Assembly (NCBI RefSeq): GCF_024436065.1
Contig: NZ_JANFNS010000004.1
Coordinates: 124,001 to 188,000 of the forward strand
Direction of reading: 5' to 3'
Source of the DNA: Saccharibacillus sp. JS10
GTDB lineage: Bacteria; Bacillota; Bacilli; Paenibacillales; Paenibacillaceae
Length of the DNA: 64,000 bases
Shown: in pieces, positions 27,042-35,703 of the stretch
How the letters are laid out: each line of letters opens with the position of its first letter
Numbering within the stretch: the first letter of the stretch is position 1
Position numbers and translations under genes: made by a program
The notes under the pieces: generated by a model
What the model saw: only the letters and a program-made list of their open reading frames with translations
Databases searched by the model: none
What the model was told of the DNA's origin: nothing

Positions 27042-29963
27042 ATGTCTACCGAAAATAACTATCCATTTCAACATACATCCCTTCCATTGGAAGAACGCGT
27101 AAACGACTTGGTTTCCCGTTTTACCTTGGACGAGAAAGTGGATCTCATGATTCAGTATCAAACGGCGGTCGAGCGTCTTGGCGTCAAGCCGTACAAGCAC
27201 GGTACAGAAGCGGCTCACGGCATGGCTTGGCTCGGTGAAGCAACGGGTTATCCGCAGCCGATCGGGTTATCGAATATTTGGGACGAAGAACTGTTGGAGC
27301 GGATCGGCAGTGCGATTGGCGACGAAGCTCGCGGTTTCTACAAGCGTAATCCTGAGATCAACGGGCTGACACTTTGGGCGCCGACGGTCGATATGGAGCG
27401 TGATCCGCGTTGGGGACGTACCGAAGAAGCTTACGGGGAAGATCCGATTTTGGCAGGTAAATTGTCTGCGTCACTCGTGAAAGGGATTCAAGGCGATCAC
27501 CCGACTTATTTGAAAGCGGTTGCGACGTTGAAGCACTTTATCGCGAACAATAACGAAGTCGGACGCGGCGATGCTTCGGTCAGTATCGATCCGCGCAATA
27601 TGCGGGAGTATTACCTCAAAGCGTTCGAAATTCCGTTCAAAGAAGGCGGCGCTCAGTCGATGATGACGTCGTATAATGCGGTTAACGGCGTTCCTGCCAA
27701 CTTGAACCCGGACGTCAATGGTATCGTTAAAGGCGAATGGGGCATGGACGGCTTCGTCGTCAGCGATGCGTTCGACGTATCCGGTACCGTGCGCGATCAC
27801 GGCTATTTGGAGTCGCATACCGAAGCAGTCGCGCGTTCTGTCAAAGAAGGCGGAATCGATAGCTTGACCGACGACGGCGAGCTGATGAAATCTTCGCTGC
27901 GCGAAGCGTTGCAGAACGGGCAAATTACCGAAGACGATCTTGACGTGGCGCTGCGTAATACGTTCCGCGTGCGTTTCCGTCTGGGCGAATTCGATCCCGA
28001 AGAAGGCAATCCGTACGCAGCGATCGACGAGTCTGTTATTTTGAAAAAAGAACATGCGGAACTGGCACGCGAAGCCGCGCGCAAAGCGATCGTGCTGCTT
28101 AAAAACGATCAAAATCTGCTGCCGCTGCAAGCGGACAAGCTGAATAAAGTCGCAGTGATCGGACCGCTTGGCGATATCGTGTATCGTGACTGGTATAGCG
28201 GCGAATTACCGTATGCGATTACGCCGCTTGCCGGGATTCAATCCAAACTGGACTCCGCGGGAAAAGGCGCACAAGCTACTTTTGCGACAGGAACAGATCG
28301 AATCAAGCTTAAATCGCAAAAAAACGGCAAATACGTGACGCTTCAGTCGCAAGAAGATTCGCCGCTTGCCGCAAACGCGGAATCGTCTGATCAAGCCGCG
28401 ATCTTCGACCATACCGATTGGGGCTGGAACAACTCGACGTTGATTGCGGAGAGCAACGGTCGTTATCTGACGACAGACGATCGGATCGTCAAAGCTTCGT
28501 CGGACAAGATCTGGGAATGGTTTACGAAAGAAGTCTTTTTGATGCGGGAAGAAGATCGCGAAGTTTCGGGTGCAAAAGGCACCGTAACCTTCTCGACGTG
28601 GAAAGATACTCCGGTCACGGTAGGCGCAAACGGCGAGTTACTTGCCGGGGACGGAAGCGCGGAAGAAACATCCAATGAAATCGATGCAGGCGGCACGTCC
28701 GCATTGGATCATAGCGCGGCAAAAGTATTGCAAGCCGACGTTTTCGAAGTGGAAAAAGTAACCGATAAATACGAAGCGGCAAAAGAAGCGGCGAAAAACG
28801 CCGAAGTTGCGGTCGTATTCGTGGGTAACCATCCGCTTATCAACGGCAAAGAAACTGTCGATCGCCCAGATATCACATTGCCGGAATCGCAAGAACAATT
28901 GATCAAAGAAGTGCTGTCCGTCAATCCGAATACGGTCGTTGTCGTGATCGGTAGTTATCCGTATGCGTTGAACTGGGTCGATGAACATGTACCGTCGGTC
29001 GTGTATTCGACTCATGCGGGACAAGAAGTGGGTAGAGCGATTGCGGACGTATTGTTCGGAGAAGAAAATCCGGCGGGACGCGTCAGCATGACGTGGTACA
29101 AATCGGTCGATCAACTTCCGGAATTTATGGACTACGATATTATCCAAGGCAATCGTACGTATCGGTATTTTGACGGCGAGCCGCTGTATCCATTCGGTTA
29201 CGGATTATCCTATACGACATTCGATTACCAAGCATTGAAGCTCAATGCGACAAGTATCGAAGGAAGCGAGAATGCGAAGATCAATCTGACGGTGACGGTA
29301 AAAAACACAGGCGAAGTGGACGGCGAAGAAGTCGTGCAAGTGTACGGCCGCGTACAGCAATCCCGCGTGAAGCGTCCGCTTAAGCAGCTGCTAGCGTTCC
29401 GCCGCGTCAAACTGAGTGCAGGGGAAACGAAAGAAATTCCGTTTAGTATTCCGCTGTCTGAACTTGCGGTCTGGGATGTCACACGCGAACGCTTTGTGAT
29501 CGAACAAGCTTCGTATACGCTGCTTGCGGGTTCTTCGTCGGCGAATTTGCCACTGGAATCGCCGCTTGACGTATCCGGTGAAAAGATTCCGCCGCGTGAC
29601 CTGACGCAGTCTACGAAAGCGATCAATTACGATGCTTACGAAGGCGTAATCTTGGACGAATGCGTAGAAGGCGGAAGCGCGATCGAAGTCGTAAACGAAT
29701 CGGGCTGGATTGCATTCCGCGACGCTGAATTCGGTAGCGGAGTGCAAAATGTTCAAGTTCGCGTCGCGAGCGCTACAGGCGGTTCGATCGAACTTCGTCT
29801 CGGGAGTACCGACGGTCAGCTTGTTGGCACGGTTCCCGTGGAAGCTTCCGGGGTGCAACAATGGGCAGATGGATCGGCGTCGCTCAGTGGCGTCGAAGGT
29901 CGTCAAGACATCTATATGGTATTGAAAGGTAAAGTTTCTGTGAGCACGTTTGTATTTGGCTAA
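27042..29963 (+). CDS. GH3 beta-glycosidase with inserted trefoil-like domain and C-terminal CBM6-like module
   Basis: Retaining exo-glycosidase (beta-glucosidase or beta-xylosidase). Residues 1-340 are the GH3 barrel with nucleophile Asp242 in GFVVSDAFDVSG. The second GH3 domain starts near 343 (AREAARKAIVLLKNDQNLLP) and is interrupted at about 415-550 by an insert with fascin/ricin-like beta-trefoil phrases (NGKYVTLQSQE, ESNGRYLTTDD). It resumes at VAVVFVGNHPLINGKETVDR. A fibronectin-III-like domain follows (about 740-845), and the last 115 residues look like a CBM6-type sugar-binding module. No signal peptide is present, so it works inside the cell despite the binding module. A start with GGAGG is clear. 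Likely under CcpA control. Confidence 0.9.
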   Translation: MSTENNYPFQHTSLPLEERVNDLVSRFTLDEKVDLMIQYQTAVERLGVKPYKHGTEAAHGMAWLGEATGYPQPIGLSNIWDEELLERIGSAIGDEARGFYKRNPEINGLTLWAPTVDMERDPRWGRTEEAYGEDPILAGKLSASLVKGIQGDHPTYLKAVATLKHFIANNNEVGRGDASVSIDPRNMREYYLKAFEIPFKEGGAQSMMTSYNAVNGVPANLNPDVNGIVKGEWGMDGFVVSDAFDVSGTVRDHGYLESHTEAVARSVKEGGIDSLTDDGELMKSSLREALQNGQITEDDLDVALRNTFRVRFRLGEFDPEEGNPYAAIDESVILKKEHAELAREAARKAIVLLKNDQNLLPLQADKLNKVAVIGPLGDIVYRDWYSGELPYAITPLAGIQSKLDSAGKGAQATFATGTDRIKLKSQKNGKYVTLQSQEDSPLAANAESSDQAAIFDHTDWGWNNSTLIAESNGRYLTTDDRIVKASSDKIWEWFTKEVFLMREEDREVSGAKGTVTFSTWKDTPVTVGANGELLAGDGSAEETSNEIDAGGTSALDHSAAKVLQADVFEVEKVTDKYEAAKEAAKNAEVAVVFVGNHPLINGKETVDRPDITLPESQEQLIKEVLSVNPNTVVVVIGSYPYALNWVDEHVPSVVYSTHAGQEVGRAIADVLFGEENPAGRVSMTWYKSVDQLPEFMDYDIIQGNRTYRYFDGEPLYPFGYGLSYTTFDYQALKLNATSIEGSENAKINLTVTVKNTGEVDGEEVVQVYGRVQQSRVKRPLKQLLAFRRVKLSAGETKEIPFSIPLSELAVWDVTRERFVIEQASYTLLAGSSSANLPLESPLDVSGEKIPPRDLTQSTKAINYDAYEGVILDECVEGGSAIEVVNESGWIAFRDAEFGSGVQNVQVRVASATGGSIELRLGSTDGQLVGTVPVEASGVQQWADGSASLSGVEGRQDIYMVLKGKVSVSTFVFG

Positions 29964-29977
29964 GTGAAATCAGTCGT

Positions 29978-30020
29978 GAAAAAAGCTTCTTCCCACCATT
30001 TGGCGGGAAGAAGCTTTTTG
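29978..30020 (+). terminator. Terminator of the GH3 gene
   Basis: AAAAAAGCTTCTTCCC and GGGAAGAAGCTTTTT arms form a 14-bp or longer stem. A-run and T-run suit use from both strands, and the next gene converges. Confidence 0.92.
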
Positions 30021-30067
30021 TCGATCTGACTATATGAATCTAAAATAAAGCCAGACGAAATCTTTGA

Positions 30068-30502
30068 TTATCTCATGTTGCCGATAATCGAAGCTCTCGA
30101 ATCTTGCATCTTTTTCATGAAGTTTGTCATCACGTCGAAAGCTTCGTTGCGTTTGTTCGACAAAGATTGCAGACGCAGCATATCCATTTGTTGGGTGTTA
30201 TTCAGTGCGTCGATTTGTTGTTGACGCGCAGCAGCTGTTTCGGTATCGCCGTTAGCTTTAGCCGTTGCCAATTGCGAATTTAAAAGCGCCAATTCAGCGT
30301 TTTTGTCTTGAACTTGACTCAGTTGGTTTGCAAGCTGTTGATCCAGTAATTTTGCACGTTCGCTTTGAATCGTCATCAATGCGGTTTCCAGATCCATAGA
30401 ACGGATGTCAATCGACGAACTTGCCGAAGCCGGAGCAACAACTGCAAATGCAGTCAGAGCCGCGAAAGCCGAAGCAGCGAGCGCTTTTTGGAACTTTTTC
30501 AT
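30068..30502 (-). CDS. Small secreted coiled-coil protein, unknown
   Basis: A 144-residue exported protein. The start ATG 30502 has GAGGGG upstream and opens a classic signal peptide (MKKFQKALAASAFAALTAFA, cleavage after ASA). The mature part is almost wholly helical, Gln/Ala/Leu-rich and heptad-like (RAKLLDQQLANQLSQVQDKN), with no cysteine. A longer reading from 30571 puts the signal peptide inside the chain and is wrong. Function is unknown; such proteins are often envelope-associated chaperone-like or structural factors. Monocistronic and convergent with the GH3 gene. Confidence 0.75.
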   Translation of the reverse strand: MKKFQKALAASAFAALTAFAVVAPASASSSIDIRSMDLETALMTIQSERAKLLDQQLANQLSQVQDKNAELALLNSQLATAKANGDTETAAARQQQIDALNNTQQMDMLRLQSLSNKRNEAFDVMTNFMKKMQDSRASIIGNMR

Positions 30503-30711
30503 TAAATACCCCTCTTTTCTTGTATCCTGATGTGGGCTTAGCGCCAAAAAGTGCTCGCCAGCTTTCGCCATCTTATATCACGATTCCAAAATAAACAATT
30601 TCAAGTTCTGGAATTTAAAATTTATTTTAATACGTACCGTAGCAAGACGGGAGGGGCTTTTTGTTCTATACTGAATCAAGGTTGAAGTAGGGTACAAAAG
30701 GAGTCTATATC

Positions 30712-31266
30712 ATGGAAGAAAATCAGCAGATCGATAACATCATTCTTGTGCGTTTTGACGTTGAACATATCCCATATATTAATGATACAAATGAAGCTTT
30801 CCCGATCTTTGGACGCTTGATTCCGACTTTTCAGCAAGGTATCTGGACATATACGGAAGAACTTTTTGAAGACACACGTTTTATTTGTTTTCCAGACGAT
30901 CGGCTAGATTGGGGATCGTATATCAACAACGATCAAAAAGTCATTTTTCTCGCTTTTTACGGGGCTGAATGTATCGGACAAATTCGTCTGGTTCGGGATT
31001 GGACGAATTATGCGTATATCGAAAATATCGCTGTACGAGGATCGCACCGTGGACGAGGCGTTAGTGATATGCTGCTAGATCAAGCCGAATCTTGGGCACG
31101 CGAGCAAGAATTAATCGGCTTATCGCTAGAAGCACAAGACGATAACCTTGCGGCTTGCCGCTTCTATATCAAGCAAGGCATGAAGCTCGGCGGAGTCGAT
31201 ACCCTGAAGCAAGCTGCGAATGCCGAGATCGACGTTACGCTGTACTTTTATAAAATTTTCGAATAA
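30712..31266 (+). CDS. GNAT N-acetyltransferase, SatA (streptothricin acetyltransferase)-like
   Basis: Acetyl-CoA-dependent transferase. The GNAT core is at residues about 75-175, with the CoA loop VRGSHRGRGVSDMLLDQAESWA. The stretch LSLEAQDDNLAACRFYIKQG and the ending YFYKIF follow the pattern of the SatA group, which acetylates the streptothricin beta-lysine. It starts behind AAAGGAG. It is 15 bases before an M24-fold gene and forms an operon with it. Activity on streptothricin is inference; other amine substrates remain possible. Confidence 0.78.
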   Translation: MEENQQIDNIILVRFDVEHIPYINDTNEAFPIFGRLIPTFQQGIWTYTEELFEDTRFICFPDDRLDWGSYINNDQKVIFLAFYGAECIGQIRLVRDWTNYAYIENIAVRGSHRGRGVSDMLLDQAESWAREQELIGLSLEAQDDNLAACRFYIKQGMKLGGVDTLKQAANAEIDVTLYFYKIFE

Positions 31267-31281
31267 GAAAAGAGGGCAATC

Positions 31282-32697
31282 ATGGATCGTGAAGCATCGG
31301 GCATATCAAAACCAACGGTTTCCTATACGCAAGTGCCTCCTCCAGATTTGAAGCCTGCCACTTCACCTGTCGATCTGACGGATGACACGATGGCGTTACA
31401 TCTTGAAAAAGTGCTCCAACGTATGCAGACAGCAGGATTGGACGCGCTCGCCATTTATGCGGATCGTGAACACGGAACGAATTTTGGCTATTTGACGGGT
31501 TATGAACCGAGATTCGAAGAATCGGTCTTGGTACTCCACACAGATGGAAAAGCGGTATTGACGTTAGGCAATGAATCGCTGCGTATGGCGCAGTATAGCC
31601 GCCTTGCGGCAACTACCGTACATACGCCTTATTTTTCTTTGCCTAATCAGCCGATGGAAAACACCCGCACACTTGCCGAATTGATCGGAGATGCAGGGAT
31701 CGTTCCAGGGTTGAAAGTCGGGCTGGTAGGCTGGAAAATGTTCACAAGTCTACTCGAAGATAATGGTCAGTTATTTGATCTGCCATCTTTTATTGTGGAT
31801 GCGATAAAGTCAGTGGTCGGAGAAAATGGCGAAGTCGTCAATGCAACGGGGCTATTTATCCATCCCCATTACGGTGCGCGCGTGCAGATGAATGCTAACG
31901 AAATCGCCCATTACGAGTTTGGAGCTTCGCAAGCTTCGGATCGAATACGGCGTTTGCTGGAGCAGATCGAGCCGGGCAAGACCGAGATGGAATTGGCGCA
32001 CGAACTTGCTGTCTATGGGCAACCGAACAATGTGCAGACGATCTGCGCGACAGGCGATCGATTCACCAATGCTGTCGTTGCGCCGCGTAATAAAGAGGTC
32101 AAAATCGGCGACAAGTTCTCGGCAACGCTCGGTTATCGAGGCGGGCTGACAAGCCGTTCGGGGTATGTGGTGTCGGATGCGAAGCAGTTACCGAGTGAAG
32201 TGCGCGATTATTTGGACGCCGTAGCGATTCCTTATTATGCGGCGGCAGCGACTTGGTACGAGCAACTTGAAATCGGCATGACAGGCGGCGAGATGTATGA
32301 GATCATCGATAGCGTTCTGCCGAAGTCGAAATATCATTGGCATCTGAATCCAGGTCATTTGACGGCAGGCGAGGAATGGATGTCTTCGCCGTTTACGCCG
32401 GATTCGAATAGTCCTCTGCAAAGCGGGATGCTGCTGCAAATGGATATTATTCCTGCGGTTCCGGGCTACGGCGGAGCAAGTGCGGAAGACGGAGTTGCGA
32501 TTGCGGACGAAAATTTACGGCTTGAACTTGCGAAAAAATATCCAGAAGTCTGGGCACGGATGGTTGAACGGCGTCTTTATATGGAGCAAACGCTTGGGAT
32601 TCGGTTAAAACCGGAAGTGTTACCTTTATCGACGATGAATGGTTATTTGCGTCCTTTTTTGCTGAACAAAAAATATGCGCTGAAGATCGAACGTTAA
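31282..32697 (+). CDS. M24 (aminopeptidase P/creatinase-fold) family protein, probably without metal site
   Basis: A 471-residue two-domain pita-bread protein: an N-terminal creatinase-like domain (YADREHGTNFGYLTGYEPRF) and a C-terminal M24 domain (about 215-440). In active M24 peptidases the domain holds two Asp, one His and two Glu for two metals. Here the usual paired-Asp segment reads ATLGYRGGLTSRSGYVV with no Asp, while a His (HLNPGHLTAGEEW) and an acidic stretch (GGASAEDGVAIAD) remain. It may be a metal-free enzyme like creatinase, or inactive. It follows the SatA-like gene in an operon. No dedicated promoter is seen. Confidence 0.75.
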   Translation: MDREASGISKPTVSYTQVPPPDLKPATSPVDLTDDTMALHLEKVLQRMQTAGLDALAIYADREHGTNFGYLTGYEPRFEESVLVLHTDGKAVLTLGNESLRMAQYSRLAATTVHTPYFSLPNQPMENTRTLAELIGDAGIVPGLKVGLVGWKMFTSLLEDNGQLFDLPSFIVDAIKSVVGENGEVVNATGLFIHPHYGARVQMNANEIAHYEFGASQASDRIRRLLEQIEPGKTEMELAHELAVYGQPNNVQTICATGDRFTNAVVAPRNKEVKIGDKFSATLGYRGGLTSRSGYVVSDAKQLPSEVRDYLDAVAIPYYAAAATWYEQLEIGMTGGEMYEIIDSVLPKSKYHWHLNPGHLTAGEEWMSSPFTPDSNSPLQSGMLLQMDIIPAVPGYGGASAEDGVAIADENLRLELAKKYPEVWARMVERRLYMEQTLGIRLKPEVLPLSTMNGYLRPFLLNKKYALKIER

Positions 32698-32741
32698 AAG
32701 AAACGAATAGATTTTTATGATGTAAGCGCTCTGATTTTGAA

Positions 32742-32770
32742 TAGACAAACGGTACGCAGAGTGATATATT
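32742..32770 (+). promoter_or_regulatory. Probable promoter of the monoacylglycerol-lipase-like gene
   Basis: TAGACA and TATATT with a 17-base spacer, 47 bases before the start codon. A partial cre-like half (TGTAAGCGCT) lies upstream at about 32720. Confidence 0.45.
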
Positions 32771-32817
32771 TTCTACGAAAAATCATTCGATTTTGTGGAT
32801 AAAAAGGAGTGAGTCGC

Positions 32818-33627
32818 TTGACCTTGATCGAAAGCACTTTGAAATCTTTTGACGGTACGCAGCTCTATTTTAGCCAAAACAAAGTAGAACATCCCAAAGC
32901 TTCGGTTGTGATCGTGCATGGATTAGCGGAACATGCTACCCGGTACGATTACGTGACCGAAAAGCTGAATCAACGCGGAATCAGCGTGTATCGCTTCGAC
33001 CACCGGGGTCATGCGAGATCGGAAGGCAAACGCGTTTTTTACAGTGACTTCAACGAACTGGTCGATGACGTGAACGCGGTCGTAGAAGCGGCGCTTCAAG
33101 ACAGCGGAGACACTCCGCTATACATCATCGGGCACAGTATGGGCGGATTCGCTTCTTCGGCATTCGGTACCAAATATCCGGGCAAAGTCAAAGGCATCGT
33201 GTTGTCGGGAGCATTGACCCGCTATAACACGAAAGTTGCGGGCGAGCTTCCGATGCAGCTTCCGGCTGGAACGTATTTCCCGAATGAACTCGGCTCCGGC
33301 GTATGCAGCGACCCGGAAGTGGTAGCCGCCTACAATAGCGACCCCCTAGTCGAAAAAGAAATTTCCGTCGAATTATTCAACAGCTTGGGCAGCGGTATCG
33401 AATGGCTCAAAACCCATGCGAAGCAATTCGTCGATCCCGTATTACTCTTGCACGGTGCGAACGACGGATTGGTCAGCGAAAAAGATTCCCGCGATTTCTA
33501 CGGCGATATCGCTTCGACGGATAAAACGCTCAAAATCTACGCTCATCTGATGCACGAAATCTTTAACGAACCGACACGCGACGAAGTGATCGAAGAAGCG
33601 ATCGCTTGGATCGAGAAGCGACTATAA
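32818..33627 (+). CDS. Alpha/beta hydrolase, monoacylglycerol lipase type
   Basis: Serine hydrolase of the Hydrolase_4 (S33) group. The nucleophile elbow is GHSMGG; the oxyanion region is VIVHGLAEHATRYDYV; the catalytic Asp is in LLHGANDGLVS and the His in HLMHEIFNE. This wording is typical of cytoplasmic monoacylglycerol lipases and lysophospholipases. No signal peptide. I choose TTG 32818, with AAAGGAG 8 bases before it; the GTG at 32809 overlaps that site. 269 residues. Confidence 0.85.
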   Translation: MTLIESTLKSFDGTQLYFSQNKVEHPKASVVIVHGLAEHATRYDYVTEKLNQRGISVYRFDHRGHARSEGKRVFYSDFNELVDDVNAVVEAALQDSGDTPLYIIGHSMGGFASSAFGTKYPGKVKGIVLSGALTRYNTKVAGELPMQLPAGTYFPNELGSGVCSDPEVVAAYNSDPLVEKEISVELFNSLGSGIEWLKTHAKQFVDPVLLLHGANDGLVSEKDSRDFYGDIASTDKTLKIYAHLMHEIFNEPTRDEVIEEAIAWIEKRL

Positions 33628-33705
33628 AACAATTCTTGCAGATCGGCGAAACCCGATTTTCGTCGATCCCGCTCTACCTCTATGCGATCCTATTTCATGG
33701 ATCGC

Positions 33706-33755
33706 AAAAAGAATCTCTTTCCGCCATGATTAGGCGGCAAAGAGATTCTTTTTTT
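33706..33755. terminator. Strong terminator
   Basis: AAAAAGAATCTCTTTCCGCC and GGCGG.AAAGAGATTC arms form a stem of about 20 bp ending in TTTTTTT. A-run and T-run would work in both directions. Confidence 0.92.
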
Positions 33756-33790
33756 GGCTCTGCCTTTCGCTCCTTTGCCTTTCCGTTAGA

Positions 33791-34000
33791 TTCTAACGGA
33801 TTCACACGACGCTTAGCGCATTTTCACAAGCGCTTGAGAATTCTAACGGATACAGATGACCCTTAGCGCAAATATAGCCCGTTATTTTGGGGGAAATGCC
33901 CCCAAAACGCCTTCTAACGGATATACAATCCGTTAACGATCCGAATTGAGTTTTTTTCGCCTTCTAAGGGACATACAATCCTTTAGGCAAGGCAAGCTCT
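33791..34000. repeat. Block of four degenerate intergenic repeat units
   Basis: Units begin at 33791, 33841, 33912 and 33962, that is, at spacings of 50, 71 and 50 bases. Each opens with TTCTAACGGAT or a near copy (TTCTAAGGGAC), continues with a C/A-rich part (ACAGATGACC, ATACAATCCG) and a TTAG-like element that can pair with the opening. An extra hairpin (TTTTGGGGG with CCCCCAAAA, 33885-33907) sits in the long spacer. The 516-base gap between the lipase and esterase genes holds only the terminator and this block. Similar TTCTAACGGA elements are, as far as I recall, scattered in Paenibacillus genomes. Units are too degenerate for CRISPR. Confidence 0.6.
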
Positions 34001-34143
34001 TAAAAGCAAGCCTTTCAACCAAGACATGGAACAGCTGTTCCCCAACCAGGGAGCGGCTACCCTGTCCATCCCCAGAAGTGTCTGTTCGCGTCGCTAAAAG
34101 CGAATTTCTCTCGCAGCGGCTCCACAACCGACACCCAATCCCC

Positions 34144-35550
34144 TCAACGAACAGACGCCTTCTGCCCCGCCATCCATTCCATCAACGTCACCGCTTTCCC
34201 TTTCATTTTAACCGGCTTTCCGTCAAAGTCTTTCGTCAGCTCATTGTTCAACGCATGAACCCACGACCAATGCCCGTTATACTCATACGGCGACTTATCG
34301 CCATTCCCTTTCGTATACGTCCCGCTCAAATCTTTCACCTTATCAAAATACGAATAATGTACGTTTTTCGCTCCAGCCGCGATCAGGCGTTTGTAAGTCG
34401 GGGTCGACGTTTTCGACGTATCGACCGTTTCGTCCGCACCCGCAGCCGTGAACCAGATCGGAATATTTTTAAGCTTCGCAATATCTTGCTTCGTTAACCA
34501 ACTGTCGTCATACGCTTCCGCCGAAGGATAAGCCGCCGCAAAATAATTCGGATTCGCAAGCAGCATATTCAGCGTCATAAACCCGCCGTTGGAACCGCCT
34601 CCGATGTAGATGCGGGAAGGATCAATATCCGCGGCGTGCTGCTTCACGTATTGCTTGATAAGCGTGGTCAACGCCGATGTGTACATACTTTTGCCAGTTT
34701 TCGTGTACTGTCCAGTGCCGTCATTCATCCAAAACGTCGGCGTTTGCGGAACGAGAACAGCGGCGCTGCCGAAATGCTTTTGAATATCCGGACGCACTAA
34801 CGCGGTCACTTCGTTGCCAAGCAGTGCCACACGCGGATCGGTTCCGCCTTCGCCCGCGCCGTGGAGCCAGATGATTAACGGTTTTTTGTTTTTGCTTTCC
34901 GGTATGTAAGACGCGTAAGTCAGATTGATTTTCCCGTATTTTGAATCCGCGTAATTGAATTTGCCTGTCGTATCGAATAGCTCAACATCTTCTTCAATCA
35001 TTTTGTGCGGCGTCTCCGATCGGGTCGTCAGGTCATCCACCGTATTGCCGGCTTCGTCTTGCAAAGACTTTTGCTGAATAATCGTGTAGTTCAGATCCAC
35101 ATATCGATTCGTAAAGCTTTGTAAGTCAAAAGCAAACGGGCTAGACGTCACCATATCGGGATGAACCCTCATTTCAATCGTAATATAACGCCCGGTCGAT
35201 TGAGAAACGCGGTTTCCTTGCTCGTCGGACAAATAGATCTTTTGAATCGCGCGGCTACTGCTGTCGGAAGCTTTGTATTTTTGTTGGTTTTGCAAATTGA
35301 CGGCATCGTAACTCCGTTCGGCAAGAACTTTGAACGTATTGTTGGATAAAGATTGGCTTTGAATGAGAGTTCCCGCGTCCAGTACCACTTTGTAAACGGC
35401 TGGACCCCAATCATAGCCTTTGGTAATGAGGGAATACGAGACAGAAGAAGGAAGATCCGAAGATAAATTGTTTGCGCTTACATTTGTTGTGACAAGTAAA
35501 GCAGAAGTGAGAGCTAGCGCCATAAATCCTGAGAATACTCTTTTTTTCAT
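34144..35550 (-). CDS. Secreted alpha/beta-hydrolase esterase/peptidase
   Basis: Exported serine hydrolase, 468 residues. The start ATG 35550, with GGGAGG upstream, opens a signal peptide (KKRVFSGFMALALTSALLVT, cleavage near VSA). The N-terminal 180 residues form an immunoglobulin-like accessory domain. The catalytic domain begins at PLIIWLHGAGEGG (oxyanion), with the nucleophile Ser in IGGGSNGGFMT, the acid likely in FTAAGADETVD, and the His in NGHWSWVHAL. This matches the PHB-depolymerase/prolyl-oligopeptidase-like secreted esterases of Paenibacilli. The polysaccharide-esterase role is an inference. A start at 35727 would add 59 residues before the signal peptide and is unlikely. Confidence 0.82.
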   Translation of the reverse strand: MKKRVFSGFMALALTSALLVTTNVSANNLSSDLPSSVSYSLITKGYDWGPAVYKVVLDAGTLIQSQSLSNNTFKVLAERSYDAVNLQNQQKYKASDSSSRAIQKIYLSDEQGNRVSQSTGRYITIEMRVHPDMVTSSPFAFDLQSFTNRYVDLNYTIIQQKSLQDEAGNTVDDLTTRSETPHKMIEEDVELFDTTGKFNYADSKYGKINLTYASYIPESKNKKPLIIWLHGAGEGGTDPRVALLGNEVTALVRPDIQKHFGSAAVLVPQTPTFWMNDGTGQYTKTGKSMYTSALTTLIKQYVKQHAADIDPSRIYIGGGSNGGFMTLNMLLANPNYFAAAYPSAEAYDDSWLTKQDIAKLKNIPIWFTAAGADETVDTSKTSTPTYKRLIAAGAKNVHYSYFDKVKDLSGTYTKGNGDKSPYEYNGHWSWVHALNNELTKDFDGKPVKMKGKAVTLMEWMAGQKASVR

Positions 35551-35703
35551 TACAAAGAAAGCCTCCCTTATCGAAATGTATGCGTTCTCATAAAGTGTAA
35601 CACGGTTCTTCGATACGGGTAAATAGAGCTTGCGGACTGGAAAAGAATGACGTTCTGCTCTACTCTTAAAGAGAACAGAATGTTCAACAAGGAGGTAAGG
35701 TTC

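Noticed and set aside
33606..33866. 86-codon frame after the lipase gene
   Set aside because: It runs through a strong terminator and the repeat block, with no ribosome binding site.
33791..34000. CRISPR array
   Set aside because: Repeats are degenerate, spacings uneven (50, 71, 50), units self-pairing and no cas genes are near.
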